Positions 1 to 9,456 of a stretch of DNA of 64,000 bases are shown here, in pieces. The DNA is taken from positions 372,001 to 436,000 of the forward strand of contig JAEWAK010000012.1 of assembly GCA_023391695.1 (NCBI GenBank). Direction: 5' to 3'. A model generated the notes under the pieces. The model searched no databases. It saw nothing but the letters and a program-made list of their open reading frames with translations, and was not told where the DNA came from. Numbering within the stretch: the first letter of the stretch is position 1; each line of letters starts with the position of its first letter. This stretch comes from Bacillota bacterium (GTDB taxonomy: Bacteria > Bacillota > Clostridia > Lachnospirales > Lachnospiraceae). The translations under genes were made by a program, and so were the position numbers.

Positions 1-531
1 ATTGAGCCTGTCCATTTCTTTTTTACAGCGTTCAAGCCATCTCGTTGTCCGGTCTACCGAATTCTGCATATATTCCCTGGCTGCAGGATGGGGCGGGCAT
101 TCATCAAAGGCCATGGCTATGGTTGAGGCCAGATTGGACTGTATCTGCATACTTTCTTCCGGGCCCATAAATATTTTACGTCCGTCCACATGGGAATTAA
201 AATATACACCTTCTTCTTTGATTTTGCGCAGTCCGGCAAGGGAAAAGACTTGAAAACCGCCTGAATCCGTAAGAATCGGCTTGTCCCATACCATAAACTT
301 ATGGAGCCCTCCTAGCTTCTTAATAACCTGGTCACCGGGCCTTACATGCAGGTGATAGGTATTGGACAATTCCACCTGTGTCTTAATATCCTGTAAATCC
401 ATGGTGGATACGGCTCCTTTTATGGCTGCTGCCGTACCGACATTCATGAACACGGGTGTCTGAATCGTGCCGTGGACGGTATGAAATTCTCCCCGTTTCG
501 CATTACCATCTCTGCAAATTAACCTGTACAT
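1..531 (-). CDS. tgt: Queuine/preQ1 tRNA-ribosyltransferase, 5' part (cut by window edge)
   Basis: Exchanges guanine 34 for a 7-deazaguanine in GUN-anticodon tRNAs. The 177 visible codons start MYRLICRDGNAKRGEF and contain the family signature TDSGGFQVFSL with the catalytic Asp, followed by GVYFNSHVDGRK and AFDECPPH. Start is the ATG at 531-529. The reading frame stays open to base 1, so the C-terminal half with the zinc site and the nucleophilic Asp lies outside the window. A gap of several hundred bases of degraded DNA follows upstream, so it probably heads its own transcript. Identification is by conserved family motifs and is secure. Confidence 0.95.
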   Translation of the reverse strand, partial: MYRLICRDGNAKRGEFHTVHGTIQTPVFMNVGTAAAIKGAVSTMDLQDIKTQVELSNTYHLHVRPGDQVIKKLGGLHKFMVWDKPILTDSGGFQVFSLAGLRKIKEEGVYFNSHVDGRKIFMGPEESMQIQSNLASTIAMAFDECPPHPAAREYMQNSVDRTTRWLERCKKEMDRLN

Positions 532-680
532 ATATTTCTCCGTTCTGAATCCATAATATGAAATATTATTAATAAGAATACTGCTTTCGATTATGCATTA
601 TCCAATGCTACAAGTATACCTTTTATGGAATTCTTTTTCAACTAAAATTTTAATATAAGTTGTAAAGATATTGTGAATTA

Positions 681-711
681 CCCACCACTTAATCTACGAT
701 TTGAAGTGGGG
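681..711. mobile_element. IS200/IS605-like end hairpin (remnant)
   Basis: CCCACCACTTAA, a short loop and TTGAAGTGGGG form an imperfect hairpin followed by ACTTCTC. This closely resembles the subterminal hairpins at IS200/IS605 (TnpA/TnpB) element ends in clostridia, as I remember them. No tnpA or tnpB reading frame is nearby, so it would be a solo end or the scar of a deleted copy. It abuts the broken EAL fragment. Moderate confidence because the family assignment rests on pattern memory. Confidence 0.5.
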
Positions 712-924
712 ACTTCTCTCTCCTACCGAATTCATACCGGCCGCGGAAGAAAGCGGCCTGATTATGGAACCTGGAGAATGGGTTTTGCAGGAAGCCGGCA
801 GATTTAACAAGACTTTAATTAATTTAGGCTATCCAACCTACATCGTATCGGTTAATATTTTTTCCATCCAGATTAACCGGGCCGGTTTTATTAACCTTCC
901 GGATAAGGCTTTAAGAGGAACCGG
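711..924 (+). pseudogene. EAL-domain (c-di-GMP phosphodiesterase) fragment
   Basis: The open frame reads LLSPTEFIPAAEESGLI, then GEWVLQEAGRFNK and VSVNIFSIQ, which are recognisable central EAL-domain segments (compare SPxEFIPLAEExGLI, IGEWVL and VSVNLSxxQ). The EAL motif itself, the metal-binding acidic residues and everything downstream are absent. At about 920 the frame runs into the dispersed hairpin repeat. The fragment lacks a plausible ribosome site and begins inside the IS605-like hairpin. It is a dead remnant, probably left by element-mediated deletion. Confidence 0.75.
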
Positions 925-1080
925 GGAAATACTTGTGCCGGACTGGATGCTCCACTTTGTGGAAGCAAGAAACGATATCTCGTTTGCAGCGGGGCTACGT
1001 TCCCAAAATTGTGACGCAGCGGCGGCAGCAAGTAGCTGCCAGTTCCTCCGACAACGCAGCAGCTAGAAATTCAGTCCGGA
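925..1080. repeat. Dispersed hairpin repeat A, copy 1 (degenerate)
   Basis: Shares CTTGTGCCGGACTGGATG, CTCCACTTTGTGGAAG and CAGCGGGGCTACGTTCCC with the copy at 10148-10311, and less exactly with 56789-56952. The terminal inverted repeat seen in the other copies is poorly kept here. CCGGACTG near the left edge is mirrored by CAGTCCGG near the right edge, so the element can still fold. It interrupts the EAL remnant and ends just downstream of the HPr-like gene. Confidence 0.7.
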
Positions 1081-1103
1081 ACGTTTATTTATACCTGAAA
1101 ACT

Positions 1104-1331
1104 TTACACAGGTGCATATTTTTTAATAATATTTTCAAACTTTTCATTATGACCGTTATAGGCCACATTCAAATTCCTGGATATGTCCATGCTCATGACA
1201 CCCAGAAAAGATTTTGCATCTACGATAATACGGTTATAGTAGATATCAATCTCAAAGTCACACTGCTCCGCAGCATTGACAAATTCCATAACCTCTTCCG
1301 GCGTATTTAACTTAATCTGTTTTGTTTCCAA
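1104..1331 (-). CDS. HPr-like phosphocarrier-family protein
   Basis: A 75-residue protein with the HPr fold pattern: KQIKLNTPEEVMEFV at the N-terminus and VDAKSFLGVMSMDISR in the segment equivalent to helix 2 of HPr. The position of the phosphorylated His of classical HPr is not recognisable, so it is probably a regulatory or non-PTS member common in clostridia. I chose the TTG at 1331 because GGAGG lies 10 bases upstream. An in-frame ATG at 1400 would add a Cys-rich 23-residue extension with no good ribosome site. No neighbours in an operon. Confidence 0.7.
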   Translation of the reverse strand: METKQIKLNTPEEVMEFVNAAEQCDFEIDIYYNRIIVDAKSFLGVMSMDISRNLNVAYNGHNEKFENIIKKYAPV

Positions 1332-1902
1332 TTCTAATAATCCTCCAAATAAACTCCCCATGGGACTGCCGCAGCTACAGCAAATTTTTTGCGGCCCCAT
1401 ATGTAATTAATAAACAATAACAAATGTTATAACATGTTTTATATTATAAGTCAATTTACGCAAATTTATATCATTACAGAAGATTTTTCCGGTTTTATTG
1501 CCATTTTAACAAGAAATTAATCCCAGTTATACTGTTCTTATTAATTATAACCTATTTTTCCCGGTTTATTGGTAACGCCGTTCTACACATCGGCTAATGC
1601 CATCTTTGCATTTCTAACATTTTTTGTAACTATTTGGTACAATCATGCCGCTATTTTTCAACAATTTCCAAAACCATGGCAAATATCATTAATCCGTGTA
1701 TAAATGCATAAGTACAATTAATACATTTGGGGATTCGGTCGGAATACTTAATACCTGTATAATTTATACAATCAATATAAAAATATATCTGCTATTTGAC
1801 TATATCCATTTCTTCCTGCCTTGTATTATAATGTAGAGGATGTCAGAATTATACATGCAGACAGAAATTCGAAAGAAACAGATGGAAAGAAAGGCTGGTA
1901 TT
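1332..1902. other. Gene-free AT-rich region
   Basis: About 570 bases between the HPr-like gene and the MoxR operon. No conserved reading frame or structured RNA was recognised. TTGACT at 1796 and TATAAT at 1827 are present but 25 bases apart, too far for one sigma-A promoter. The TATAAT alone may be the -10 of the MoxR operon, whose first gene starts at 1903. Confidence 0.4.
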
Positions 1903-2859
1903 ATGGAATTTACAAGATTGCAGGAATTAATGAGTGAAATAAAGCAAAATATTGAAAAAGTGATTGTAGGCAAGTCGGAGGTAATTGACCTGGTGCTGAC
2001 TTCCCTCCTGGCTAATGGACATATTCTTCTTGAAGACGTTCCCGGTACGGGTAAGACGGTACTTGCCAAATCCCTGGCAAAATCCATTGACGCTGATTTT
2101 AAGCGGATCCAATTTACCCCTGATCTTCTTCCATCGGACATTACCGGACTAAATTATTATAATCAGAAGCAGGGCGAATTCACTTTCCGCAGCGGCCCGG
2201 TCTTTGCCAATATTCTTCTGGCAGACGAAATCAACCGCGCGACCCCCAGAACCCAATCCAGTCTCTTAGAATGCATGGAAGAAAAACAGATTACCATAGA
2301 TGGGGTAACCCACCGGTTAGAACAGCCATTTTTAGTCATAGCAACCCAGAACCCGGTTGAAACGGCCGGTACTTTTCCTTTGCCGGAAGCCCAGCTGGAC
2401 CGCTTCCTAATGCAGGTCGGCATGGGATTTCCCGCTTTCCCCGATGAAGTTGCCATATTAAACCGGTTTATACATGCCAATCCCCTGGAAGAACTCCACA
2501 GTGTATGTTCCAAAGAGGACCTGCTGGCAATGCAGGAAATGATTAGATCCGTATACATACACCCGTCCTTAACGGAATATATCATTTCCCTCATCCATAA
2601 GACCAGGAATCATAAAAGCATTGCCCTTGGAGTCAGTCCCAGAGGCAGCCTGGCTTTCTTAAGGGCGGTACAGGCTTATGCCGCCATAAAAGGCTCCCGA
2701 TACATTACACCTGAATTTATTCAGGCCGTTGCACCTTATGTTCTCGCCCATCGCCTGATTCTAAGGACTGAATTTCAGAAAGGCTCTTCCTCCGTTGAAT
2801 TAATTCATGATATTTTATCGGAAGTGCCGGTTCCCACGGAGGATTTTACCAGGAGGTAA
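1903..2859 (+). CDS. MoxR-family AAA+ ATPase
   Basis: A 318-residue AAA+ protein of usual MoxR length. Walker A DVPGTGKT lies at about residues 45-52, Walker B LLADEINRA at 105-113, and the sensor-1 segment IATQNP near 150. MoxR ATPases act as chaperones that mature or insert partner proteins, often VWA or DUF58 proteins encoded next to them. Start: an in-frame ATG exists at 1855, but homologues begin around MEFTRLQELM, so I prefer 1903, with AAAGG about 10 bases upstream. The stop is 6 bases before the DUF58 gene, whose ribosome site it overlaps, implying an operon. The actual substrate cannot be told. Confidence 0.9.
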   Translation: MEFTRLQELMSEIKQNIEKVIVGKSEVIDLVLTSLLANGHILLEDVPGTGKTVLAKSLAKSIDADFKRIQFTPDLLPSDITGLNYYNQKQGEFTFRSGPVFANILLADEINRATPRTQSSLLECMEEKQITIDGVTHRLEQPFLVIATQNPVETAGTFPLPEAQLDRFLMQVGMGFPAFPDEVAILNRFIHANPLEELHSVCSKEDLLAMQEMIRSVYIHPSLTEYIISLIHKTRNHKSIALGVSPRGSLAFLRAVQAYAAIKGSRYITPEFIQAVAPYVLAHRLILRTEFQKGSSSVELIHDILSEVPVPTEDFTRR

Positions 2860-2865
2860 TTATAC

Positions 2866-3990
2866 ATGAAAATACTATCAGCCCTGTTAGGAGCCTTGCT
2901 TTTATATCTATTGCAGAATTACCTGTACCATAAATACTGGAATAAGAACTTGTCCGTAGATTTAAGATTTTCGGAAGACAGGGCCGTGGAAGGGGACGAA
3001 CTGCAGCTGTATGAAACCGTCCTGAATAAAAAGCTGCTCCCGCTCCCGATCTTGAAAGTGAAATTCATGACTTCCAGGTATTTATGTTTCCAGGATATGA
3101 ATAATTCCATCGTGACCGATAATTATTACCGGAATGATTTATTATCCATCATGATGTACCAGAAGCTGACCAGAACCTTAACCTTTTTATGTGCCCATCG
3201 GGGTTATTATGTCATTGACAACATAGATGCGGTAGGTTCCGATATGTTCGTAAGCTTTGAAGCGGTGGCCGGTTATGATTTGGATATCAGCCTGTACGTA
3301 TACCCCAAACCGGTGGATTTGAGCCGGTTACAGGTACCGTTTCGCAAAATGCTGGGAACGGTACTTACAAAACGCTTTATCAATGAGGACCCTTTTGAGT
3401 TTCGGAGTATCCGTGAATACCAGTCCTACGATAACTTAAAATCCGTCAACTGGAAAGCCTCTGCCAAAACCGGCTCCTTAAAAGTCAATGTGAATGATTA
3501 TACCTCGTCCCAGCAGGTAAAGATCTTTTTAAATCTGGAATCAGACACGATCTGGAAGCAGGAAGACCTTCAGGAAGAGAGTATCCGCATTGCGGCCTCT
3601 TTCGCTTTCTCCTTTACCGGCCAGGGGATTCCTGCTGCCATATACACCAATGCCCGGGATATTATTACCCATGAAGTTTTAAATATCCATGCCGGATCCG
3701 GTATGAATCATAAGAAGGCCATAAATGAAATGCTGGCCCGGATCGATACGGCCCAGTCCCTTACCGCCTTTGTTCCGGCCATACAGGAGGAATGCATCCA
3801 TGCTTCGGAAAACGACTACCTGTTATTTATATCCTTTTATCAGAATGAGGATTTACAAAAGCTTCTGTCTTCCCTGTCGGCAGCCAAAAGGGATTTTGCC
3901 TGGATTATCCCTGTAAATCATGATGTTACCGTAAAAGCCCGGGAAGAATTAATGCCCTATGTAATCCCCTGGGAAGTAAGCCCCCAATAA
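2866..3990 (+). CDS. DUF58 domain protein (MoxR partner)
   Basis: A 374-residue protein with one N-terminal hydrophobic segment (about residues 3-17) and the DUF58 signature REYQSYDNLKSVNWKASAK near the middle. The C-terminal part resembles a von Willebrand A-like fold, as usual in this family. Strong ribosome site AGGAGG sits 10 bases before the ATG. Encoded directly after the MoxR ATPase and before a DUF4129 membrane protein, the standard clostridial order. The family has no firmly known biochemical activity; an envelope role is inferred from context. Confidence 0.88.
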   Translation: MKILSALLGALLLYLLQNYLYHKYWNKNLSVDLRFSEDRAVEGDELQLYETVLNKKLLPLPILKVKFMTSRYLCFQDMNNSIVTDNYYRNDLLSIMMYQKLTRTLTFLCAHRGYYVIDNIDAVGSDMFVSFEAVAGYDLDISLYVYPKPVDLSRLQVPFRKMLGTVLTKRFINEDPFEFRSIREYQSYDNLKSVNWKASAKTGSLKVNVNDYTSSQQVKIFLNLESDTIWKQEDLQEESIRIAASFAFSFTGQGIPAAIYTNARDIITHEVLNIHAGSGMNHKKAINEMLARIDTAQSLTAFVPAIQEECIHASENDYLLFISFYQNEDLQKLLSSLSAAKRDFAWIIPVNHDVTVKAREELMPYVIPWEVSPQ

Positions 3991-4031
3991 AATATCCCTT
4001 ACTTATTAATTGGAAAGGAAAGTGAGTTTTT

Positions 4032-5315
4032 ATGAATAACAGGCAATATCACTTATTGATAGATTTAATTAATATACTGCTTAAGTTTCTGGCTTCTTTT
4101 ACCCTTATTGGAATCGCCGTTTTGTTTACAACCAAAGAGACCGGTCTCGTTATGAATACATTTATCCTGTTACCGGCACCCTTCCTTTCCTATTCCATCC
4201 GGAAATATGTGAAACATATCTGGTCTTTTCTGGCCCTTCATATTATAATGGCGGCCGCCTATACCTTTACTGCCGCCAATGCCTTTATATTTGCCTTTTA
4301 TACGGTATATCTGGTCTTACTGACCATATTTGCACTAAGTAGTAAATTACGGGAGGACGCTCCAAGAAAAACCAATTCTTCCCTGCTGTTACTGGCCGTA
4401 TTTGCAGCCATGTACCTGCTGAACGATTATCTGGGGATTACCGGTCTGAACAACCTTATTCTTCTACTGGTGATACTCTTTGTCCTTTTGTATTTACTTA
4501 ATATGTATCTGATAAACTTTGAAGGTTTTTTTCAGAATCACAGCAATATGGCCAATGTACCGATCAAGCAGATCCGGAATACCAATCATGTATTAATATT
4601 ATTTTTTAGCAGTTTCTGTATCATAGTAATGCTGTTCTTTACCAGGCTGCCCCTAAAGGAACTTTTATCCCTGGCCGGAAGCTTCCTGTTAGTATTATTA
4701 CGGGCTTTTTTTGCTCTGTTTAACGGGAAGGAGAAGCCGGCCCCAACGGAAAACGGAAAGCCGGAGCAGGGAGCCCCTCCCCTTGATTTTGGGGAGGCTA
4801 ATCCGCCGTCTCTGATCTGGCAGTATATCCAGAATATCTTATCCGTTCTGTTTACCATTGCCCTGATAGCCGGGGTGATAGCACTGATCCTGTACGGCCT
4901 TTACCGAATTTACCAGCGTTTTTATGAGAATAAAAACAATTACTTCCAGGATAAAACCGAATTCATATCTCCCTTTGACAGCCGGGAGGTACTAAAGGAT
5001 AATGCTCCTCAGGCTGCGGCAAAAAGGTTTGGCGGAATCTTCGGCCGTTCCAATAACGATAAAATCCGAAAGCTAATTTACAGGGCAGTTACTTCACACA
5101 GGAAAAATGACGATCTTCCTGGGAACCTTACCCCCAGCCAATTATCCGAATATGCACTTGGCAGGGAGAAAGAATTGTCCGGGAATGTTGATACCCAAAA
5201 GGTAAAGGAGCTGACGGCTTATTACGAAAAAGCCAGATACAGCAGGGAAGTTTGTACAAAAGAAGAGGTACACAAAGTTAAACACATTTTGGATAATCCA
5301 TATAATAAGAGTTAA
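4032..5315 (+). CDS. Multi-spanning membrane protein with DUF4129 C-terminus
   Basis: A 427-residue protein. Several hydrophobic helices fill roughly residues 10-225, then comes a Pro/Gly-rich cytosolic or extracellular linker (about 232-255), one more helix near 270-295, and a soluble DUF4129-type tail (about 345-425, with LTPSQLSEYA and LTAYYEKARYS). In relatives this tail is often fused to a transglutaminase domain; none is present here. Third gene of the MoxR/DUF58 operon, 41 bases after the DUF58 stop, with GGAAAGG upstream. Function unknown beyond the conserved partnership. Confidence 0.82.
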   Translation: MNNRQYHLLIDLINILLKFLASFTLIGIAVLFTTKETGLVMNTFILLPAPFLSYSIRKYVKHIWSFLALHIIMAAAYTFTAANAFIFAFYTVYLVLLTIFALSSKLREDAPRKTNSSLLLLAVFAAMYLLNDYLGITGLNNLILLLVILFVLLYLLNMYLINFEGFFQNHSNMANVPIKQIRNTNHVLILFFSSFCIIVMLFFTRLPLKELLSLAGSFLLVLLRAFFALFNGKEKPAPTENGKPEQGAPPLDFGEANPPSLIWQYIQNILSVLFTIALIAGVIALILYGLYRIYQRFYENKNNYFQDKTEFISPFDSREVLKDNAPQAAAKRFGGIFGRSNNDKIRKLIYRAVTSHRKNDDLPGNLTPSQLSEYALGREKELSGNVDTQKVKELTAYYEKARYSREVCTKEEVHKVKHILDNPYNKS

Positions 5316-5393
5316 GAAGGGTTTTTACTGAAACCTCGCTGCTTCTGGCTGATAGTTAATGCCTCATTGCCGTAAACAACACCCGTTTTACAT

Positions 5394-5424
5394 AAAAAAA
5401 GACATTATCCATTCCGATAATGTC
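5394..5424 (-). terminator. Terminator of tRNA-Trp
   Basis: On the minus strand GACATTATC, a 6-base loop and GATAATGTC are followed by seven T. It lies 6 bases past the tRNA 3' end. Confidence 0.9.
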
Positions 5425-5430
5425 TGACAA

Positions 5431-5501
5431 CAGGGGATGAGAGAATCGAACTCCCGCTAAAGGTTTTGGAGACCCTTGTCATACCATTTGACCAATCCCC
5501 T
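5431..5501 (-). tRNA. tRNA-Trp (anticodon CCA)
   Basis: A 71-base cloverleaf. The acceptor stem AGGGGAT pairs with ATCCCCT and the discriminator is G. The D-stem is GTCA/TGAC around a 7-base loop. The anticodon stem AGGGT/ACCTT holds loop CTCCAAA, giving anticodon CCA. The T-arm is GGGAG, TTCGATT, CTCTC. CCA is not encoded. It has its own promoter (5530-5558) and terminator, so it is a monocistronic tRNA gene. Confidence 0.95.
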
Positions 5502-5529
5502 ATGTATTGGCACTCAACACTGCTTAATT

Positions 5530-5558
5530 ATAATACAATGAATTGTTTTAATTGTCAA
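5530..5558 (-). promoter_or_regulatory. Sigma-A promoter of tRNA-Trp
   Basis: Minus strand TTGACA (5558-5553), 17-base spacer, TATTAT (5535-5530), about 30 bases before the tRNA. No convincing signal or gene was seen in 5559-5953 apart from the ribosome site of the next gene. Confidence 0.8.
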
Positions 5559-5953
5559 GAATATTTTATGAATATGTTTTTCCTTCCGTATTCTTTTTGC
5601 AGTATTTTGCAGCATTCTGCTGTCAAATGGAATATTTCCGCACTTTTTTACAAGTATATAACATTGATTTGGACTTTTGCACGATTTTCCTTTGTTTCTC
5701 TGTTTATTTTTGGTATATTTTAGCATTGCTTTCCATTTAAACTTATGCTATCATGTAGTCGTTATGCTCCCCGGTATAACATCCCAAAATTTGCCCTGTG
5801 CGCCCACCCAGCAGCATAGGGCTTTTCATTTCATCCGTATGTTTTATCTTAAAACCCCATATAATGGATAATAATAAGAATGATTTACTTTTTCGTAAAC
5901 ATTCAGTCACATTTTTTTATTTCATAAATGATTTTATCTGGAGATGAGAGACA

Positions 5954-7657
5954 TTGGATCAGGAATGCAGGGATCGGATACTAAGTGATAATTATGCTGA
6001 CTTTATGTTAAAATACGGGCAGCCTTTTGAAGATATCAGTACCAAGCTGAATGTCTGCTATAATATGATTAATTACGATATTGTTAATGTATATACGCCT
6101 GTGGCCGAAGTGCCCAAAGATTTTATTCATTTGTACGGATACGGTACTTACCCAAGCTGCTATGGACTCCTGGACATAGCAAGTATTGCGGCCTCGGGCA
6201 TAGAAAGAGCACGTAATATACCCAGTTTAAACCTGCGTGGACAGGGCGTTCTTATAGGGATTATTGATACCGGTATAGAATATACCCATGAAGCCTTTAA
6301 AAATGCCGACGGTACCACAAGGATAATTTCCATCTGGGACCAGACCATTCAAAGTGAATCTGCCCCGGAAGGTTTTCCTTACGGAACGGAATATACCAAA
6401 GAACATATAAACCTGGCTCTTGCCAGTAATGATCCCCTGTCCATCGTCCCAAGTACGGATGAAAACGGTCATGGAACATTTTTAGCCGGTATTGCGGCCG
6501 GTACCAGAAGCGATGAAAACAGCTTTTCCGGCGCTGCTCCGGATTCTGAAATTATTGTTGTGAAATTGAAACCCGCCAAGAATAATATAAGGGATTTCTG
6601 GCATATTCCCCATAATGTAACCTGTTATCAGAAAAATGACCTTATGTACGGTATAAAATACCTTGTCGATACGGCAAGTAAATATATGCGGCCCCTTTCC
6701 CTGTTCCTTGGTGTCGGAACCTCCCAGGGGGCCCATGATGAAAGAGATGCTTTAAGCAATTATCTTTCCGCTCTGGCAGCGCAGTCCGGTATTGCGGTGG
6801 TAATTGCAGCCGGGAATGAAGGAAACCGGGGGCATCACTATTACGGTACGGTAAGCAGCGGCAGTGAATACGATACGGTAGAATTAAAGGTAGGTCCGAA
6901 TGAAATGGGATTTACCATGGAAATATGGGGGATCGGACCAAGTACCTTCTCCATCGATATCCTCTCCCCAACGGGGGAATACATTCCCCGGATACCGGCC
7001 AGAATAGCGGAAACCAGGGAAATCCATTTTATTTTTGAAAAAACCGTTATTAACCTGGATTATCAGGTTGTGGAAGCACAGTCCGGTGATGAACTTATCC
7101 TGCTGAGATTTAAATCTCCCACGGAAGGAATATGGCGTTTCCGTATTTATTCAAGCGGCAATCTGACGGTAAATTACCACGTATGGCTGCCTATCCATCA
7201 ATTTATCTCGGATCAGACTTATTTTTTAAGGCCCGATCCGGAATATACCTTAACTTCCCCTGGAAATACTTTCATACCCATAGTCGTAACCGCCTATGAC
7301 CATATCAGGCAGAGTTTATATATCAATGCCAGCCGGGGGTATATGCGCAACGGCAATATTTCCCCCTCTCTGGCCGCTCCGGGCGTAGAACTCATCGGAC
7401 CGGGATTAAACAATACCTATATCACTGCCTCCGGGACCAGTGCGGCCGCAGCCCATACCGCCGGAATCACTGCAATGCTTTTGGAATGGGGCATTATTAA
7501 AGGTAATTATAATCATTTCAGTACCATCGAAATAAAAAATTTATTATTACGGGGTGCGAAACGAGATCCGAATATTACTTATCCCAATAAAGAATGGGGA
7601 TACGGGATCATTGATATCTATAATACCTATGAAAGCTTAAGAAATGACAATATATAA
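5954..7657 (+). CDS. S8 subtilisin-like serine protease, Csp-like
   Basis: A 567-residue subtilase with the full triad: Asp105 in IIDTGIEY, His173 in NGHGTFLAGIAAG and Ser496 in SGTSAAAA. No signal peptide or propeptide is evident, and a large insert separates His from Ser, as in the CspA/B/C proteases that process the spore cortex hydrolase SleC during clostridial germination. With all three residues intact it should be an active enzyme (CspB-like, not a pseudoprotease). Start is TTG at 5954, with GGAG 10 bases upstream. Monocistronic. The substrate is inferred from the family only; a bacillopeptidase-type role is possible. Confidence 0.85.
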   Translation: MDQECRDRILSDNYADFMLKYGQPFEDISTKLNVCYNMINYDIVNVYTPVAEVPKDFIHLYGYGTYPSCYGLLDIASIAASGIERARNIPSLNLRGQGVLIGIIDTGIEYTHEAFKNADGTTRIISIWDQTIQSESAPEGFPYGTEYTKEHINLALASNDPLSIVPSTDENGHGTFLAGIAAGTRSDENSFSGAAPDSEIIVVKLKPAKNNIRDFWHIPHNVTCYQKNDLMYGIKYLVDTASKYMRPLSLFLGVGTSQGAHDERDALSNYLSALAAQSGIAVVIAAGNEGNRGHHYYGTVSSGSEYDTVELKVGPNEMGFTMEIWGIGPSTFSIDILSPTGEYIPRIPARIAETREIHFIFEKTVINLDYQVVEAQSGDELILLRFKSPTEGIWRFRIYSSGNLTVNYHVWLPIHQFISDQTYFLRPDPEYTLTSPGNTFIPIVVTAYDHIRQSLYINASRGYMRNGNISPSLAAPGVELIGPGLNNTYITASGTSAAAAHTAGITAMLLEWGIIKGNYNHFSTIEIKNLLLRGAKRDPNITYPNKEWGYGIIDIYNTYESLRNDNI

Positions 7658-7679
7658 TAATCCCCTTCTAATCGGACCG

Positions 7680-7784
7680 ACTTTACCCGGGGCCACAACT
7701 TCCACTTCTCAAATAAGCCTGATCCCCTCCTCTGCAGGCTGGAGTCAGGCTTACTTGAGAAGTCAGGCTTACTTAATGTAAAGT
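7680..7784. terminator. Nested inverted repeat, bidirectional terminator-like
   Basis: Between convergent genes. Inner arms CTTCTCAAATAAGCCTGA (from 7705) and TCAGGCTTACTTGAGAAG (to 7762) pair almost perfectly. An outer ACTTTAC (7680) pairs with GTAAAGT (7784). The right arm segment GTCAGGCTTACTT is repeated directly at 7761-7774, giving a possible alternative fold. Confidence 0.6.
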
Positions 7785-7804
7785 CTGTTTATAAATAAGG
7801 TAGT

Positions 7805-9235
7805 TTACAAGGTTACCCTGCCATCCTTATGATTGGTATCGATCTTCTCCGTTTCAATATGAAACCGTATATACCATACGGTAAACAGCATAATTATAAA
7901 ACCAAGGAAATTCAGTACCTGTTGTGCATATATGGGAACACCGTTTATCTGCAGATCGCTTTTTTGCAGGAAGTTCAGTAATGAACCGCCGAAAATGGAA
8001 ACAAAAAAGCCAAAAACCCCTGAAATAGAGGATACCAAAGTAAGCCAGATCATCCTTTTTTCATTCTGGAAAAAGTCCAATTGGACTCCAAATAAACCAA
8101 TACCGACAAAAGCCCATGCAGTGGAGGCTATTACCTGGCTTAAGATAAATAACGGGTAGGCATTGCCCGGTACGGTTAATGCATTGGTAAACATGTTCAG
8201 CCCCAGGGCAAACAAGGTATATCTTAATAATCTGGCCATTCCGTATTTATCCGCCAGCCGTCCTAACTTCGGCGAAATGTAAATCCTGTACAAATTCGCA
8301 ATAAAGCCGATAAGCATAATAAAGGTATAAGGCAATGCCAATTCCTTGATTTGATAGCTGGAGTTAAAAGGGAGGCATATGTAGAAAGACAGGGTATACA
8401 GGCTTTGTAAAATGAAAGCCTTTCTGAATTTACGGTTGCAAAAAGCATCTTTTATTTCAGCAAAAATTGCTTTTTCCTTTCCCGGCTTTTCGTTGGCCCT
8501 GGCTTTTTTGGCAAGCCTGCCATGCATTTCCTTTCCGTCCTGATTCATATATGAAATCTTCGGTTCTTTCATTTTAGAAAATGCAGTCACATTAATTACC
8601 ACAAGAATAAATATTAATGTTCCTATTATAATAAATCCGGTTTCCAGATTACGGGACTTAAAAAAGTCTAAAATGATTCCCCCAATTAACATAGTACTGG
8701 ATACCACAAATACGGCAATGGAATCCTTGATGGAAAAATACTTTCCCCTCAGTCTGCCTGGAACCAGGCTGGCAATCCAGTCCTGGGATGCCGGGGCACC
8801 TATCTGCACAAATATCTGTCCGGTAAAATATAAGATCACGATCAGGACAGCTTTTTTCGTACTGCTTAATGGTAATAGCGGTACAAAATAGATTACAGTG
8901 AACAGTAACCTCTGCAGGGCCGTAAAACATACTAAAAATTTGTATTTTTTTAATTTTTTAAAATAATTGATCAGAAAGATTTGTGATATGGCGGCAAGGC
9001 TCACCAGGGAGGTAATAATTCCGATATTTGCATCGGATATGCCGCAGAATTTCATTAAGGTTGCAAAAAATGCACCCCCGGAAAGCTGCACAATAGTTTG
9101 GACCGCACTGTCTCCCACCGTAAAGCACACCCTGCTTTTCTTAAAGTCATTTTTATTTTCAGGTAATGCCATAAAGTAGATCCTGCGCAGCTTTGCTAAT
9201 AAAAAACTGTTGATAAACATTAAGTTGTCTAGCAT
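7805..9235 (-). CDS. Major facilitator superfamily transporter
   Basis: A 476-residue membrane protein with about 12 hydrophobic helices in two halves, separated by a charged loop (about residues 218-255, rich in K, E and R). RGKYFSIKD after helix 4 and GRLADKYG between later helices match MFS loop motifs. Substrate is not predictable. Start uncertain: ATG at 9235 has GGAGG 13 bases upstream, and an internal ATG giving MALPENKNDF has AGGA 8 bases upstream. Monocistronic and convergent with the subtilase gene. Confidence 0.85.
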   Translation of the reverse strand: MLDNLMFINSFLLAKLRRIYFMALPENKNDFKKSRVCFTVGDSAVQTIVQLSGGAFFATLMKFCGISDANIGIITSLVSLAAISQIFLINYFKKLKKYKFLVCFTALQRLLFTVIYFVPLLPLSSTKKAVLIVILYFTGQIFVQIGAPASQDWIASLVPGRLRGKYFSIKDSIAVFVVSSTMLIGGIILDFFKSRNLETGFIIIGTLIFILVVINVTAFSKMKEPKISYMNQDGKEMHGRLAKKARANEKPGKEKAIFAEIKDAFCNRKFRKAFILQSLYTLSFYICLPFNSSYQIKELALPYTFIMLIGFIANLYRIYISPKLGRLADKYGMARLLRYTLFALGLNMFTNALTVPGNAYPLFILSQVIASTAWAFVGIGLFGVQLDFFQNEKRMIWLTLVSSISGVFGFFVSIFGGSLLNFLQKSDLQINGVPIYAQQVLNFLGFIIMLFTVWYIRFHIETEKIDTNHKDGRVTL

Positions 9236-9456
9236 TCTTATATAAATACCTCCATATCGTATCTTCCTGATTTTGATTTATCCCTGCCTGTATCCGCAGG
9301 ATACGGCTTTTGTGTTTGGCTTGTCCCAAATTGCAACCGGCTTATCACCTGTCAGAAGGAGTAATGCCGGATTTATAATCCGAAATCAATTATAACTTAT
9401 GAAAATACGATTGTAAATGGAGTTAATCGTGGTTTTAATGTCATATATTATTCGTA

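Noticed and set aside
933..1310. 125-codon frame over repeat A and the HPr-like gene
   Set aside because: Runs through a repeat and antisense to the HPr-like gene, with no ribosome site.
1796..1832. TTGACT and TATAAT as a promoter of the MoxR operon
   Set aside because: The spacing of 25 bases is outside the range for sigma-A promoters; only the -10 box may be used.
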